DNA from: Luteococcus japonicus
Lineage (GTDB): Bacteria; Actinomycetota; Actinomycetes; Propionibacteriales; Propionibacteriaceae
Assembly: GCF_003752415.1 (NCBI RefSeq)
Contig: NZ_RKHG01000001.1
Span: 1,178,001 to 1,242,000, forward strand
Reading direction: 5' to 3'
Length of the DNA stretch: 64,000 nt
The position numbers and the translations under genes were made by a program. Under the pieces are notes generated by a model that did no database searches, was not told the origin of the DNA, and worked only from the letters and a program-made list of their open reading frames with translations. Positions 35,287 through 43,043 of the stretch are shown piece after piece (position 1 is the stretch's first letter; each line of letters begins with the position of its first letter).

Positions 35287-35397
35287 TCGACAGGCTCGGG
35301 GACCGGGGTCGAGATCCTGCCTCGGGGACCGGGGTCGAGATCCTGCCTCGGGGACCGGGGACGAGATCCTGCCTCGGAACCGGGGTCGAGATCCCCC
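35287..35397. repeat. 26-bp tandem repeat array after recQ
   Basis: The array begins with a copy of the dispersed motif CTCGACAGGCTCGGGGACC and continues as four tandem units of 26 bp starting at 35295, 35321, 35347 and 35373 (the last loses one base). Each unit runs from CTCGGGGACC to GAGATCCTGC. No spacer variation, so it is a minisatellite-like array and not a CRISPR. Confidence 0.85.
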
Positions 35398-35398
35398 T

Positions 35399-35420
35399 CG
35401 GGGGCCGGAGCGGGCCCCCG
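35399..35420 (-). terminator. Hairpin directly after the recQ stop
   Basis: CGGGGGCC and GGCCCCCG form a perfect 8-bp stem with a six-base loop immediately next to the recQ stop at 35421. No clear T-tract follows. Confidence 0.5.
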
Positions 35421-37667
35421 CTACGCCTGCAGAGCCAGGGCGAAGGGCAAGACCGCGGAAGCGCCGGCCTCGCGCAGAGCGACGGCGGCGACGGTCATCG
35501 TCCATCGGGAGTCCACCAGGTCATCCACCAGCAGCACCGGTCCGTTGATGCCGGCCAGCTGCCGGGACAGATGCTCGTCGACGACGATCCGCCCCCACAC
35601 CCCCGCCAGCCGGAAGGCGGAATTGCCACCGTGCTCCCCCGTCGGGCCACCCTCGGCCAATGCCAACGCACCCAGGTCCGTCATCCGCCCCAGCCGCGCC
35701 AGTCCGCTGGCCAGCGAAGAGACCAGCTCCGGATGCGAACGCGAGGGGATGTGCGCAACGGCCACCGGACGCTCGGCCCAGTCCCAGTCCCGCAGCACCG
35801 GGATGCAGGCCTTGAGCACGTCGTCGGGCACCGGCGCATCGGGCTGCGCCAGCAGGGTGCGCAGCCGCTGCCCCGTGCCCAGGTCCGTGAGCCGGGCCAG
35901 CACCCGTCCATTCTGTGGCCCGGTCTTGATCTTGCCCTTCAGCGGCACTCCCAGCCGGTCCATGCCGGTGGGCCACATGCCACGGGGCTCCAGCAGGACG
36001 CCCGGACGGTCCAGCGCGCTGCGCGCCGCCACCACGGCTGCCTCGGGCAACGACTCGTCGTACCACTGCCCGGCGCAGACATCACACCTGCCGCAGTCGG
36101 CGGCCTCGGGATCATCAAGGGACGAGGTCAGGAAGGCCATCCGGCACCGGTCGCCCTTCTGGTAGTCCAGCATCAACTGTTGCTCGCGCTGCCTGGCCTC
36201 GGCCACCCGGGCATAACGCTCGGCGTCATAGGTCCACGGCCGCCCCGTGGCGGTCCAGCCACCCTTGACCCGCTGCACCGCACCGTCCACGTCGAGCACC
36301 TTCAGCAGCAGTTCCAGCCGGGTGCGCCGCACGTCGACGATGGTCTCCAGGGCCGCCGTCGACAAGGGCTTGCCCGCAGCGGCCAGCGCGTCGATCACGG
36401 TGGCGGCCTGCTGCTCGTCGGGCATCGAGGAGGTGGCGAAGTAGTGCCAGATGTCACGGTCCTGCGCGCTGGGAAGCAGCAGCACGTCGGCATTGATCGC
36501 ACCACGGCCAGCGCGGCCCACGTGCTGGTAGTAGGCGACGGGTGAACTGGGCGCGCCCAGGTGGATCACGAAGCCAAGGTCAGGCTTGTCGAAGCCCATG
36601 CCTAGCGCGGAGGTGGCCACCAGCGCCTTCAACTCATTGCCGCGCAACGCATTCTCCAGCTGCTCACGCTCGGCGACGTCGGTGCGTCCGGTGTAGGCCT
36701 TGACCGCATAGCCCGCGTCGGTCAGGGCACGGGCCACGTCCTCGGCGGCGGAGACGGTGAGGGTGTAGATGATGCCGGAGCCGTCGAAGTCGCCCAGGTG
36801 GGCACTCAGCCAGGCGAGCTGCGTCTCCGCATGCGGCAGCTTAAGCACGCCCAGCCGCAGCGACTCGCGCGCCAGCGGGCCACGGATGGTGAGCACCTCA
36901 TACCCGCCGGCACCCAGTTGCTCCGCGACGTCGGCCACCACCCGGGAATTGGCCGTGGCCGTGGTGGCCAGCACCGGGGTGTCGGCGGGCAGCTCCGTCA
37001 ACAGGTCCTTGATCCGGCGGTAGTCCGGGCGGAAGTCGTGCCCCCAGTCGGAGATGCAGTGCGCCTCGTCCACCACCAGCAGGCCACACCGTGCGGCAAG
37101 ATCCGGCAGCTGCTCGGCCCGGAAGGACGGGTTGTTCAGCCGTTCGGGGCTGATCAGCAGCACGTCCACCTCGTCGCGAGCCAGCGCCCCGGAGACCTCG
37201 GCCCAGTCCGTCGCATTGGCGGAGTTCATGGTGACGGCCTTCACCCCGGCGCGCTCCGCGGCGGCGATCTGGTCCCGCATCAGGGCCAGCAGCGGGGAGA
37301 CGATCACCGTCGGGCCAGCGCCCTGGGCCCGCCGCAGTGCGGTGGCCACGAAGTAGACCGCCGACTTGCCCCAGCCGGTGCGCTGCACCACCAGAGCACG
37401 TTGCCGCTGCTCCACCAGCGCCAGCACGGCCTCCAGCTGCCCGTCGTGGAAGGTGGCGTCCTCACGCCCCACCAGACGTCGCAGGACGGTCAGGGCCTGC
37501 TCGGCCACCGAATCCCCCGCAATCCGTTCCGGCTCACGCACGCGACGCACCGGGGCGGCCTGCGTCAGGTCCTCGGGCGGCAACCACTCGTCGTCGGGCG
37601 GCGGGGACAGCTCGTCCCACGGGTCGACGGGTGCCTCGTCGGGCAGCGGGGGCAGGTTCGAGGTCAT
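35421..37667 (-). CDS. RecQ-family DNA helicase fused to a phosphoribosyltransferase-like domain
   Basis: This 748-residue protein has a full RecQ core: Walker A VQRTGWGKSAVYF near residue 90, VVDEAHCISDWGHDFRPDYR, motif VI YYQHVGRAGRG, and a Zn-binding cluster CRMAFLTSSL...CGRCDVC. The C-terminal 200 residues differ from the usual HRDC: they end in VLLVDDLVDSRWTMTVAAVA, the PRPP-binding pattern of type I phosphoribosyltransferases (ComF-like). Domain order is typical of an actinobacterial RecQ subgroup. A DNA-repair role is inferred; what the added domain does is unknown. The ATG at 37667 lies six bases after a TATGGT -10, so the start fits a leaderless transcript. Confidence 0.85.
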   Translation of the reverse strand: MTSNLPPLPDEAPVDPWDELSPPPDDEWLPPEDLTQAAPVRRVREPERIAGDSVAEQALTVLRRLVGREDATFHDGQLEAVLALVEQRQRALVVQRTGWGKSAVYFVATALRRAQGAGPTVIVSPLLALMRDQIAAAERAGVKAVTMNSANATDWAEVSGALARDEVDVLLISPERLNNPSFRAEQLPDLAARCGLLVVDEAHCISDWGHDFRPDYRRIKDLLTELPADTPVLATTATANSRVVADVAEQLGAGGYEVLTIRGPLARESLRLGVLKLPHAETQLAWLSAHLGDFDGSGIIYTLTVSAAEDVARALTDAGYAVKAYTGRTDVAEREQLENALRGNELKALVATSALGMGFDKPDLGFVIHLGAPSSPVAYYQHVGRAGRGAINADVLLLPSAQDRDIWHYFATSSMPDEQQAATVIDALAAAGKPLSTAALETIVDVRRTRLELLLKVLDVDGAVQRVKGGWTATGRPWTYDAERYARVAEARQREQQLMLDYQKGDRCRMAFLTSSLDDPEAADCGRCDVCAGQWYDESLPEAAVVAARSALDRPGVLLEPRGMWPTGMDRLGVPLKGKIKTGPQNGRVLARLTDLGTGQRLRTLLAQPDAPVPDDVLKACIPVLRDWDWAERPVAVAHIPSRSHPELVSSLASGLARLGRMTDLGALALAEGGPTGEHGGNSAFRLAGVWGRIVVDEHLSRQLAGINGPVLLVDDLVDSRWTMTVAAVALREAGASAVLPFALALQA

Positions 37668-37673
37668 GGCTCC

Positions 37674-37679
37674 ACCATA
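37674..37679 (-). promoter_or_regulatory. -10 element for leaderless recQ
   Basis: TATGGT followed by GGAGCC and the ATG. The same arrangement (TACGGT, GGAGCC, ATG) precedes sppA. The IS110 element begins just upstream, so any -35 must come from or near the element. Confidence 0.4.
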
Positions 37680-37685
37680 GGAGCC

Positions 37686-37908
37686 ACCACCGACAAACAT
37701 GATGGTAGGAGTCTCGTGGAGTCGTGACCCTGCCTCTGACTGGTGCCCTGCTGGGCTACCGACAAACTGATCAGTCCGGCTCCACGAGGCCCAGGGGCGA
37801 CGACCGCCCGGCCATGACCTAATACGAGCCTGATCGCGAGTCCGGTGTATGTCCTGTCTGGTCGAAGCGGCCGCCGCCTGACCCACTCACCGAGTCCAGG
37901 AGCAGGCC
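37686..37908 (+). ncRNA. Candidate bridge RNA of the IS110 element
   Basis: IS110-group elements encode a guide (bridge) RNA in the left non-coding region. Here that region folds: 37711-37723 pairs with 37778-37790 over 13 bp (two G-U), GACTG 37738-37742 pairs with CAGTC 37772-37776, and GCCC-TGCT-GGGC forms a hairpin at 37745-37756. The internal loop holds ACCGACAAAC (37758-37767), which also occurs at 37689-37698 next to the presumed left end. RNA boundaries are inferred. Confidence 0.45.
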
Positions 37909-39114
37909 ATGACCATCATCCCAGAGCCCCACCACCACGTCGCAGGAATCGACTCCCACACCGAGACCATCCACATCGCGGTCATCACCGCCACCGGGCT
38001 CGAGGTCGACGACCACGAGTTCACCACCACTACCGGCTACCGCAAGGCAGTGGCCTGGCTGGTCGAGCACGGACCTATTGCAGCTGTCGGCATCGAGGGC
38101 ACCTCCAGCTACGGCATCGGCATCACAGCAGCACTACGAGCCGCGGGCATCACCGTCATCGAGGTCAACCGCACCCGCCCCGCCGAACGCCGCAAGCACG
38201 GCAAGACCGACCGCCTCGACGCCTACCGCGCCGCCCGCTGCGTGATCTCTGGAGAAGCGGCCACCCATCCCAAACACGACTCCATCGAGCCCCTTCGAGC
38301 CCTGCTGGTCACTCGACGCAGCGCCAACAAGGCCCTCCAAGCCTGCTGGCGCCAAATCCGCAGCCTCTTGGTCAACGCACCCGCCACGCTCCGAGACAAA
38401 TACCGCCAAACCAGCCGCGACAAGCTCATCCGTCATCTCGCTGCCAGCCGCCCCGACCAGATCCATGACGCCGCCCAGGCCCTCACCATGCGAGCCCTGC
38501 GATCCCTGGCCCGACGCCACCAGTTCCTGCACGACGAACTGGTCGACCTGGAAGCCCAGCTCGACGAACTCACCACAACCAAGAACCCCGGGCTGCGCGC
38601 CATGCACGGAGTCGGGCCGGTCACTGCCGCTGTCCTGCTGGTCACGGCCGGCGACAATCCCGCCCGCCTGACCACCCCTGCCGGGTTCGCGGCGCTCTGC
38701 GGTACCAGCCCGATCCCCGTGTCCTCGGGCAAGACCCAACGCCACCGCCTCTCACGCGGCGGCGACAGGCAGGCCAACTGGGCGCTCCACCAAATCGTGA
38801 AGGTCCGCATGGTCCACGACCAACGCACCCGCGACTATCGCGACAAGCACCTCGACGCGGGCTGGACCCTCGCAGCGGTCTACCGGGCACTGAAACGCGC
38901 CGTCGCCAGAGAAGTGTTCCGCGCACTCACCGGCAACTGCGAGATCCCGAACTACACAGACCTGCGACCAGCCCGCCAGGCCAAGAAACTCACCCTCACC
39001 CACGCCGCCCAGCACTTCAACGTCTGGCCCGCCCACATCTCCGAGATCGAACTCGGCAAACGCCGAGACGACACCCTGGCCCAGAACTACCGAGAATGGC
39101 TCCAAGCCGCTTGA
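37909..39114 (+). CDS. IS110-family transposase
   Basis: This 401-residue recombinase has the N-terminal RuvC-like DEDD domain (AGIDSHTETIHIAV near residue 11, GIEGTSSYG near 64, KTDRLDAYRAAR near 105) and the C-terminal Transposase_20 domain with MHGVGPVTAAVLL and the catalytic-serine region TSPIPVSSGKTQRH. The last 45 residues add a segment resembling an XRE helix-turn-helix (THAAQHFNVWPAHISEIELG). AGGAG lies seven bases before the ATG. The gene appears intact, so the element may be active. Confidence 0.95.
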   Translation: MTIIPEPHHHVAGIDSHTETIHIAVITATGLEVDDHEFTTTTGYRKAVAWLVEHGPIAAVGIEGTSSYGIGITAALRAAGITVIEVNRTRPAERRKHGKTDRLDAYRAARCVISGEAATHPKHDSIEPLRALLVTRRSANKALQACWRQIRSLLVNAPATLRDKYRQTSRDKLIRHLAASRPDQIHDAAQALTMRALRSLARRHQFLHDELVDLEAQLDELTTTKNPGLRAMHGVGPVTAAVLLVTAGDNPARLTTPAGFAALCGTSPIPVSSGKTQRHRLSRGGDRQANWALHQIVKVRMVHDQRTRDYRDKHLDAGWTLAAVYRALKRAVAREVFRALTGNCEIPNYTDLRPARQAKKLTLTHAAQHFNVWPAHISEIELGKRRDDTLAQNYREWLQAA

Positions 39115-39158
39115 CGGGAGATAGGAGCATCAGTTCTCACCACACGGAAACCGACCCC

Positions 39159-39176
39159 CGCTCCCTATCGGGAGCG
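39159..39176. terminator. Hairpin between the transposase and pntB
   Basis: CGCTCCC-TATC-GGGAGCG forms a perfect 7-bp stem with a tetraloop between the convergent transposase and pntB stops, so it could terminate either transcript. No T-run on either side. Confidence 0.5.
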
Positions 39177-39209
39177 AGGGCCGGCCTGCGCAACAGAGGT
39201 CCGACGGGA

Positions 39210-40622
39210 TCAGCCGCCGATCGCCGTTCGCTCCCCCGACGGCAGCGCCGCCAGGATCGACTGCACGGTGGCCTTGGCATCGCCGAAGCACATCGAGGTG
39301 TTCTCCCGGAAGAAGAGCGGGTTCTGCACGCCGGCGTAACCCGCGCTCATCGAGCGCTTGAAGACGACCACCTTGCGGGCCTCCCACACCTTCAGCACCG
39401 GCATGCCGGAGATCGGCGAACCGGGCTCCATGGCGGCCGGGTTGACGGTGTCATTGGCGCCAATCACCAGCACCACGTCGGTGTCGGCGAAGTCGTCGTT
39501 GATCTCGTCCATCTCCATCACGATGTCGTACGACACGTGGGCCTCTGCCAGCAGCACATTCATGTGCCCGGGCAGGCGTCCCGCGACGGGGTGGATGGCG
39601 AAGCGCACCTGGGTGCCATTGGCCTCCATCGCCTTGGTGAGCTCCGCGACGGGGTACTGCGCCTGGGCGACGGCCATGCCGTAGCCGGGGGCGATGATGA
39701 CGCTCTTCGCATCGGCCAGGGCGGCCGCCACCTCGGCGGCACTCATCTCCGTGTGCTCACCCTCCACGACGGGGCCGGTGGAGGTGGAGTCACCGAAGCC
39801 ACCCAGGATCACCGAGATGAAGGACCGGTTCATCGCCTTGCACATGATGTAGCTCAGGATGGCGCCGGAGGCACCCACCAGGGCACCGGTGATGATCAGC
39901 ACATTCATGTTCAGCATGAAGCCACTGAAGGCCGCCGCCCAGCCGGAGTAGGAGTTCAGCATCGAGATGACCACGGGCATGTCCGCGCCGCCGATCGAGG
40001 CCACCAGATGGATTCCCAGCAGCAGGGAGACGACGGTGATCAGCACCAGCGGCACCAGCGACGGTGCCTGCACGAACCAGACCGTCATCACGATGATCGC
40101 CACCAGGGCGGCCAGGTTCAGCAGGTTGCGGCCCGGCAGGGCCAGCGGCTTGGAGGCGATCTTGCCGTTCAGCTTGCCCCACGCGATGATCGAGCCGGTG
40201 AAGGTGACGGCGCCGATGAAGATGCCCAGCGCCACCTCGGTGAGGTGGAAGGCATTGGAGTGCGGGGCGTCGAGGTAGGAGTTGAAACCCACCAGCACCG
40301 CCGCGGCACCCACGAAGGAGTGCAGCAGGGCGATCAGCTCGGGCATGCCGGTCATCTCGACCTTCAGCGCCTTGCGCACACCAATGGCCCCGCCGGCCAC
40401 GACGGCCACCAGGAGCAGGGCCAGCGCACCCAGGTCCGCACCGTCGCCCTTGATGTCGGTCCAGCCCATGTAGAAGTTGGTGGCCACCAGGGCCAGCACC
40501 ATGCCGAGCACACCCAGCGCATTGCCGCGCTTGGCCGTCTCGTGCTTGCTCAGGCCCTGCAGCGCCATGATGAACAGCAGGCCGGAGACGATGTACGTGG
40601 CCGTGACGAAGTTGTGCAACAT
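39210..40622 (-). CDS. pntB: NAD(P) transhydrogenase subunit beta
   Basis: This 470-residue membrane subunit binds NADP(H) and carries part of the proton channel. About nine helices fill residues 1-265, and the C-terminal dIII domain has the NADP fold ([17 protein letters not shown]) and [10 protein letters not shown]. The ATG at 40622 gives MLHNFVT; a longer reading lies in pntA. Together with PntA it couples proton entry to NADPH formation. Confidence 0.95.
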   Translation of the reverse strand: MLHNFVTATYIVSGLLFIMALQGLSKHETAKRGNALGVLGMVLALVATNFYMGWTDIKGDGADLGALALLLVAVVAGGAIGVRKALKVEMTGMPELIALLHSFVGAAAVLVGFNSYLDAPHSNAFHLTEVALGIFIGAVTFTGSIIAWGKLNGKIASKPLALPGRNLLNLAALVAIIVMTVWFVQAPSLVPLVLITVVSLLLGIHLVASIGGADMPVVISMLNSYSGWAAAFSGFMLNMNVLIITGALVGASGAILSYIMCKAMNRSFISVILGGFGDSTSTGPVVEGEHTEMSAAEVAAALADAKSVIIAPGYGMAVAQAQYPVAELTKAMEANGTQVRFAIHPVAGRLPGHMNVLLAEAHVSYDIVMEMDEINDDFADTDVVLVIGANDTVNPAAMEPGSPISGMPVLKVWEARKVVVFKRSMSAGYAGVQNPLFFRENTSMCFGDAKATVQSILAALPSGERTAIGG

Positions 40623-40623
40623 G

Positions 40624-42168
40624 TCAGGCCTCCTTCCGGAACATCTGGAGCATGCGGTGGGTGACGGTGAAGCCGCCGAAGACGTTGATGCTGGCAATCA
40701 GCACCGCGACGAAGCTGATGATCTTCACGGCCCAGTTGTCACTGCCCAGCTGCGTGATGGCACCGACGACGATGATGCCGCTGACCGCATTGGTCACGCT
40801 CATCAGCGGGGTGTGCAACGCGTGGGTGACATTCCAGACCACGTAGTAGCCCACCACCACGGCCAGGGCGAAGATGCCGAACAGCGAGACGAAGCTGGTG
40901 GGCGCCACCGTCAGCAGCGCGATCAGCGCCAGGGAGGCGATGCCGATGGTCACCACCGGCTGCCACCAGGGCTTTGGCTTCTTGGGAGCCTCCACGACGG
41001 CCGGCACCGCGGCGGCCGTAGCAGGAGCTGCGGAGGCCGCGGAGACCTGGATGGGCGGCGGCGGGAAGGTGATCTCGCCATTGCGCACCGTCGTCATGGT
41101 GCGCACCACCTCGTCGTCGAAGTCGACCACGAACTGGCCGTCCTTCTCGGGCGTCATCAGCTTCAACGCGTTGACCAGGTTGGTGCCGTAGAGCTGCGAG
41201 CTCTGGCCCGGCAGCCGGCTGGCGAGGTCCGTGTAGCCGATGATCGTGACGCCGTTGTCCGTCGTGTACTTCTCGCCGGGGCGGGTCAGTTCACAGTTGC
41301 CACCGCCGAGCGCGGCCAGGTCAACGATGACCGAACCGTCCTTCATGCTGGCCACCATCTCGCGGGTGATCAGCTTGGGCGACGGGCGGCCGGGGATGGC
41401 CGCGGTGGTGATGATGATGTCGCAGTCCATGCACTGCTCGGCGTACAGCTCGGCGGCGCGGGCGGCGAAGTCGTCGCTGGCCTCCTTGGCGTAGCCGTCG
41501 GTGCTGATCTCCTGCGAGGGGCCCTTGACGTGCAGGAAGGTGGCGCCCATGGACTCCACCTGCTCCGCGGTCTCGGGACGCACGTCGGTGGCCCGCACGA
41601 TGGCGCCCATCGAGTTGGCGGCGCCGATGGCGGCCAGACCGGCGACGCCGGTTCCGGCGACGAGCACCTTGGCCGGCGGCACCTTGCCCGCGGCGGTCAC
41701 CTGGCCGGTGAAGAAACGGCCGAAGGCGTGGGAGGCCTCCACCACGGCACGGTAGCCGGAGATGTTGGCCATGGAGCTCAGCGCATCAAGGGCCTGGGCA
41801 CGGCTGGTGCGCGGCACCATGTCCATGCTCATCGCGGTGATGCCCTGCTGGGCGAGCCGCTGGGTCAGTGCCTCGTTCTGGCGCGGGAAGAGGAAGCTGA
41901 TCAGCGTCGCGCCCGGACGCATCATGGACAGTTGGGACTCATCGGGCTCGTTGACACCCAGGACTATGTCGCTGGTCCAGACCGTCTGGGCATCCACTGA
42001 CTGTGCGCCTGCAGCCTCGAAGGCGGCATCAGTGGCACTGGATCGGTCACCTGCCCCGTGCTCGACGACGACGTCGTAGCCGAGCTTGATCAGGTCCTGG
42101 ACGGTTCTAGGTGTGGCGGCGGCCCGGTTCTCCCCCGGCTTTGATTCTCGTGGGATACCAATTCGCAT
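40624..42168 (-). CDS. pntA: NAD(P) transhydrogenase subunit alpha, fused alpha1-alpha2
   Basis: This 514-residue protein carries the NAD(H)-binding dI domain ([17 protein letters not shown] at the N-terminus, [20 protein letters not shown] near 170) and, after a Pro/Ala-rich linker near residue 385, a four-helix membrane segment. Many actinobacteria split these into PntAA and PntAB; here they are one chain as in E. coli. One base separates its stop from the pntB ATG. Confidence 0.95.
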   Translation of the reverse strand: MRIGIPRESKPGENRAAATPRTVQDLIKLGYDVVVEHGAGDRSSATDAAFEAAGAQSVDAQTVWTSDIVLGVNEPDESQLSMMRPGATLISFLFPRQNEALTQRLAQQGITAMSMDMVPRTSRAQALDALSSMANISGYRAVVEASHAFGRFFTGQVTAAGKVPPAKVLVAGTGVAGLAAIGAANSMGAIVRATDVRPETAEQVESMGATFLHVKGPSQEISTDGYAKEASDDFAARAAELYAEQCMDCDIIITTAAIPGRPSPKLITREMVASMKDGSVIVDLAALGGGNCELTRPGEKYTTDNGVTIIGYTDLASRLPGQSSQLYGTNLVNALKLMTPEKDGQFVVDFDDEVVRTMTTVRNGEITFPPPPIQVSAASAAPATAAAVPAVVEAPKKPKPWWQPVVTIGIASLALIALLTVAPTSFVSLFGIFALAVVVGYYVVWNVTHALHTPLMSVTNAVSGIIVVGAITQLGSDNWAVKIISFVAVLIASINVFGGFTVTHRMLQMFRKEA

Positions 42169-42246
42169 GGCACGAATCTAACCGTCGGCTCCCGGCAATT
42201 CTGCGGCGGGGTAGCTCTTCGTCAAGAGATCTGTGCGCGGCACGAC

Positions 42247-42291
42247 GGAGGGCCATGACGGCACCGCCTCCGCGGCACGTCACGGCCCTCC
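42247..42291 (-). terminator. Hairpin after the secreted PknH-like protein gene
   Basis: GGAGGGCC-a-TGACG pairs with CGTCA-c-GGCCCTCC over 13 bp with one mismatch and a 17-base loop. It lies 19 bases after the stop of the minus-strand gene and in the 141-bp gap before pntA. Confidence 0.5.
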
Positions 42292-42309
42292 CTACAGGGG
42301 ACGCTGCCG

Positions 42310-42975
42310 TCAGCGCAGGGTCCTCACGGTGCGCTGAAGGGTGCTGACCATGTCCCTGGTGTCATGGACGGCCTGCATCTCGTCGAAGCCCATCGTGACC
42401 AGCTCGACGTGGGTTCCGGTGACCGTCACACCGGTGGTGACGAAGAGATGGTTGCCGGTCTCACCATCGGTGACGTTCAGCGCATTCACGCGGGCCCGCT
42501 CCCCGCTGCGCAGGGTGACGGTGCGGTTGTACTCGCGGAAGTTGGTCAGCAGGTCCGGGTTGGAACGCACCATCCGCTTGCCGCAACCGGGCAAGGCCTT
42601 GCCCATTGCCTCGGCGGCAGCCACGGCCTGCTTGTGGGTCCTGAAGGACGCGATGATGGCGGCGGCCCGGTTGCCGTCGCGGGTGGCGTAGGTGCGGGTC
42701 AGGATGGTGTTGGGCTTGAACTTCTTCCAGCCGAACTGCATGCACGGGCTGACCGGGTACTGCCCGTCGCCCTTGTACGTGCTGGTGGTGCGGAAGCCTG
42801 CATTGCGGCCGTCGAGCAACAGGTCGTGGTGGCGGGGCAGGTCCGCCTTGACCACGGGCGTGGCCTTGAGGGTGTACTGCGGTGCGGTTCCGGCGTGGCT
42901 TTCGCCCGCCCCCAGCGCGGCGCTGCCCGCGACGAGGACGAACGTGGTGACGGTGGCGAGGTGCTTGCGGTTCAT
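42310..42975 (-). CDS. Secreted protein, PknH-like sensor domain
   Basis: This 221-residue protein has a Sec signal peptide (hydrophobic core about residues 8-24, likely cut after SHA near 28). The rest resembles the extracellular PknH-like domain: a Cys in YPVSPCMQFGW near 78, alternation of strands and helices, and a second Cys in KALPGCGKR near 130, which could form a disulfide. Ligand and role unknown. I see no attached kinase. Confidence 0.55.
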   Translation of the reverse strand: MNRKHLATVTTFVLVAGSAALGAGESHAGTAPQYTLKATPVVKADLPRHHDLLLDGRNAGFRTTSTYKGDGQYPVSPCMQFGWKKFKPNTILTRTYATRDGNRAAAIIASFRTHKQAVAAAEAMGKALPGCGKRMVRSNPDLLTNFREYNRTVTLRSGERARVNALNVTDGETGNHLFVTTGVTVTGTHVELVTMGFDEMQAVHDTRDMVSTLQRTVRTLR

Positions 42976-43043
42976 GATGACTCCTCTGTCCGGGTCCGAC
43001 GCACCCGGTCTGGGTGGCCTCCTGACTGGAATACGCGTGACCC

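Larger units (their letters stand above)
37677..39128 (+). mobile_element. IS110-family insertion sequence, about 1.44 kb
   Basis: One transposase gene with a 230-bp non-coding region before it and a short one after it, the architecture of the IS110 group. The ends are not certain. An 8-bp direct repeat ATAGGAGC occurs at 37677-37684 and 39121-39128, giving a plausible size of 1444 bp; IS110 elements usually lack terminal inverted repeats, and none is seen. The element lies between the recQ promoter and the end of pntB, with both neighbours intact. Confidence 0.6.

Noticed and set aside
35287-35397. CRISPR array
   Set aside because: The units are contiguous with no unique spacers and no cas genes are nearby; it is a tandem repeat.
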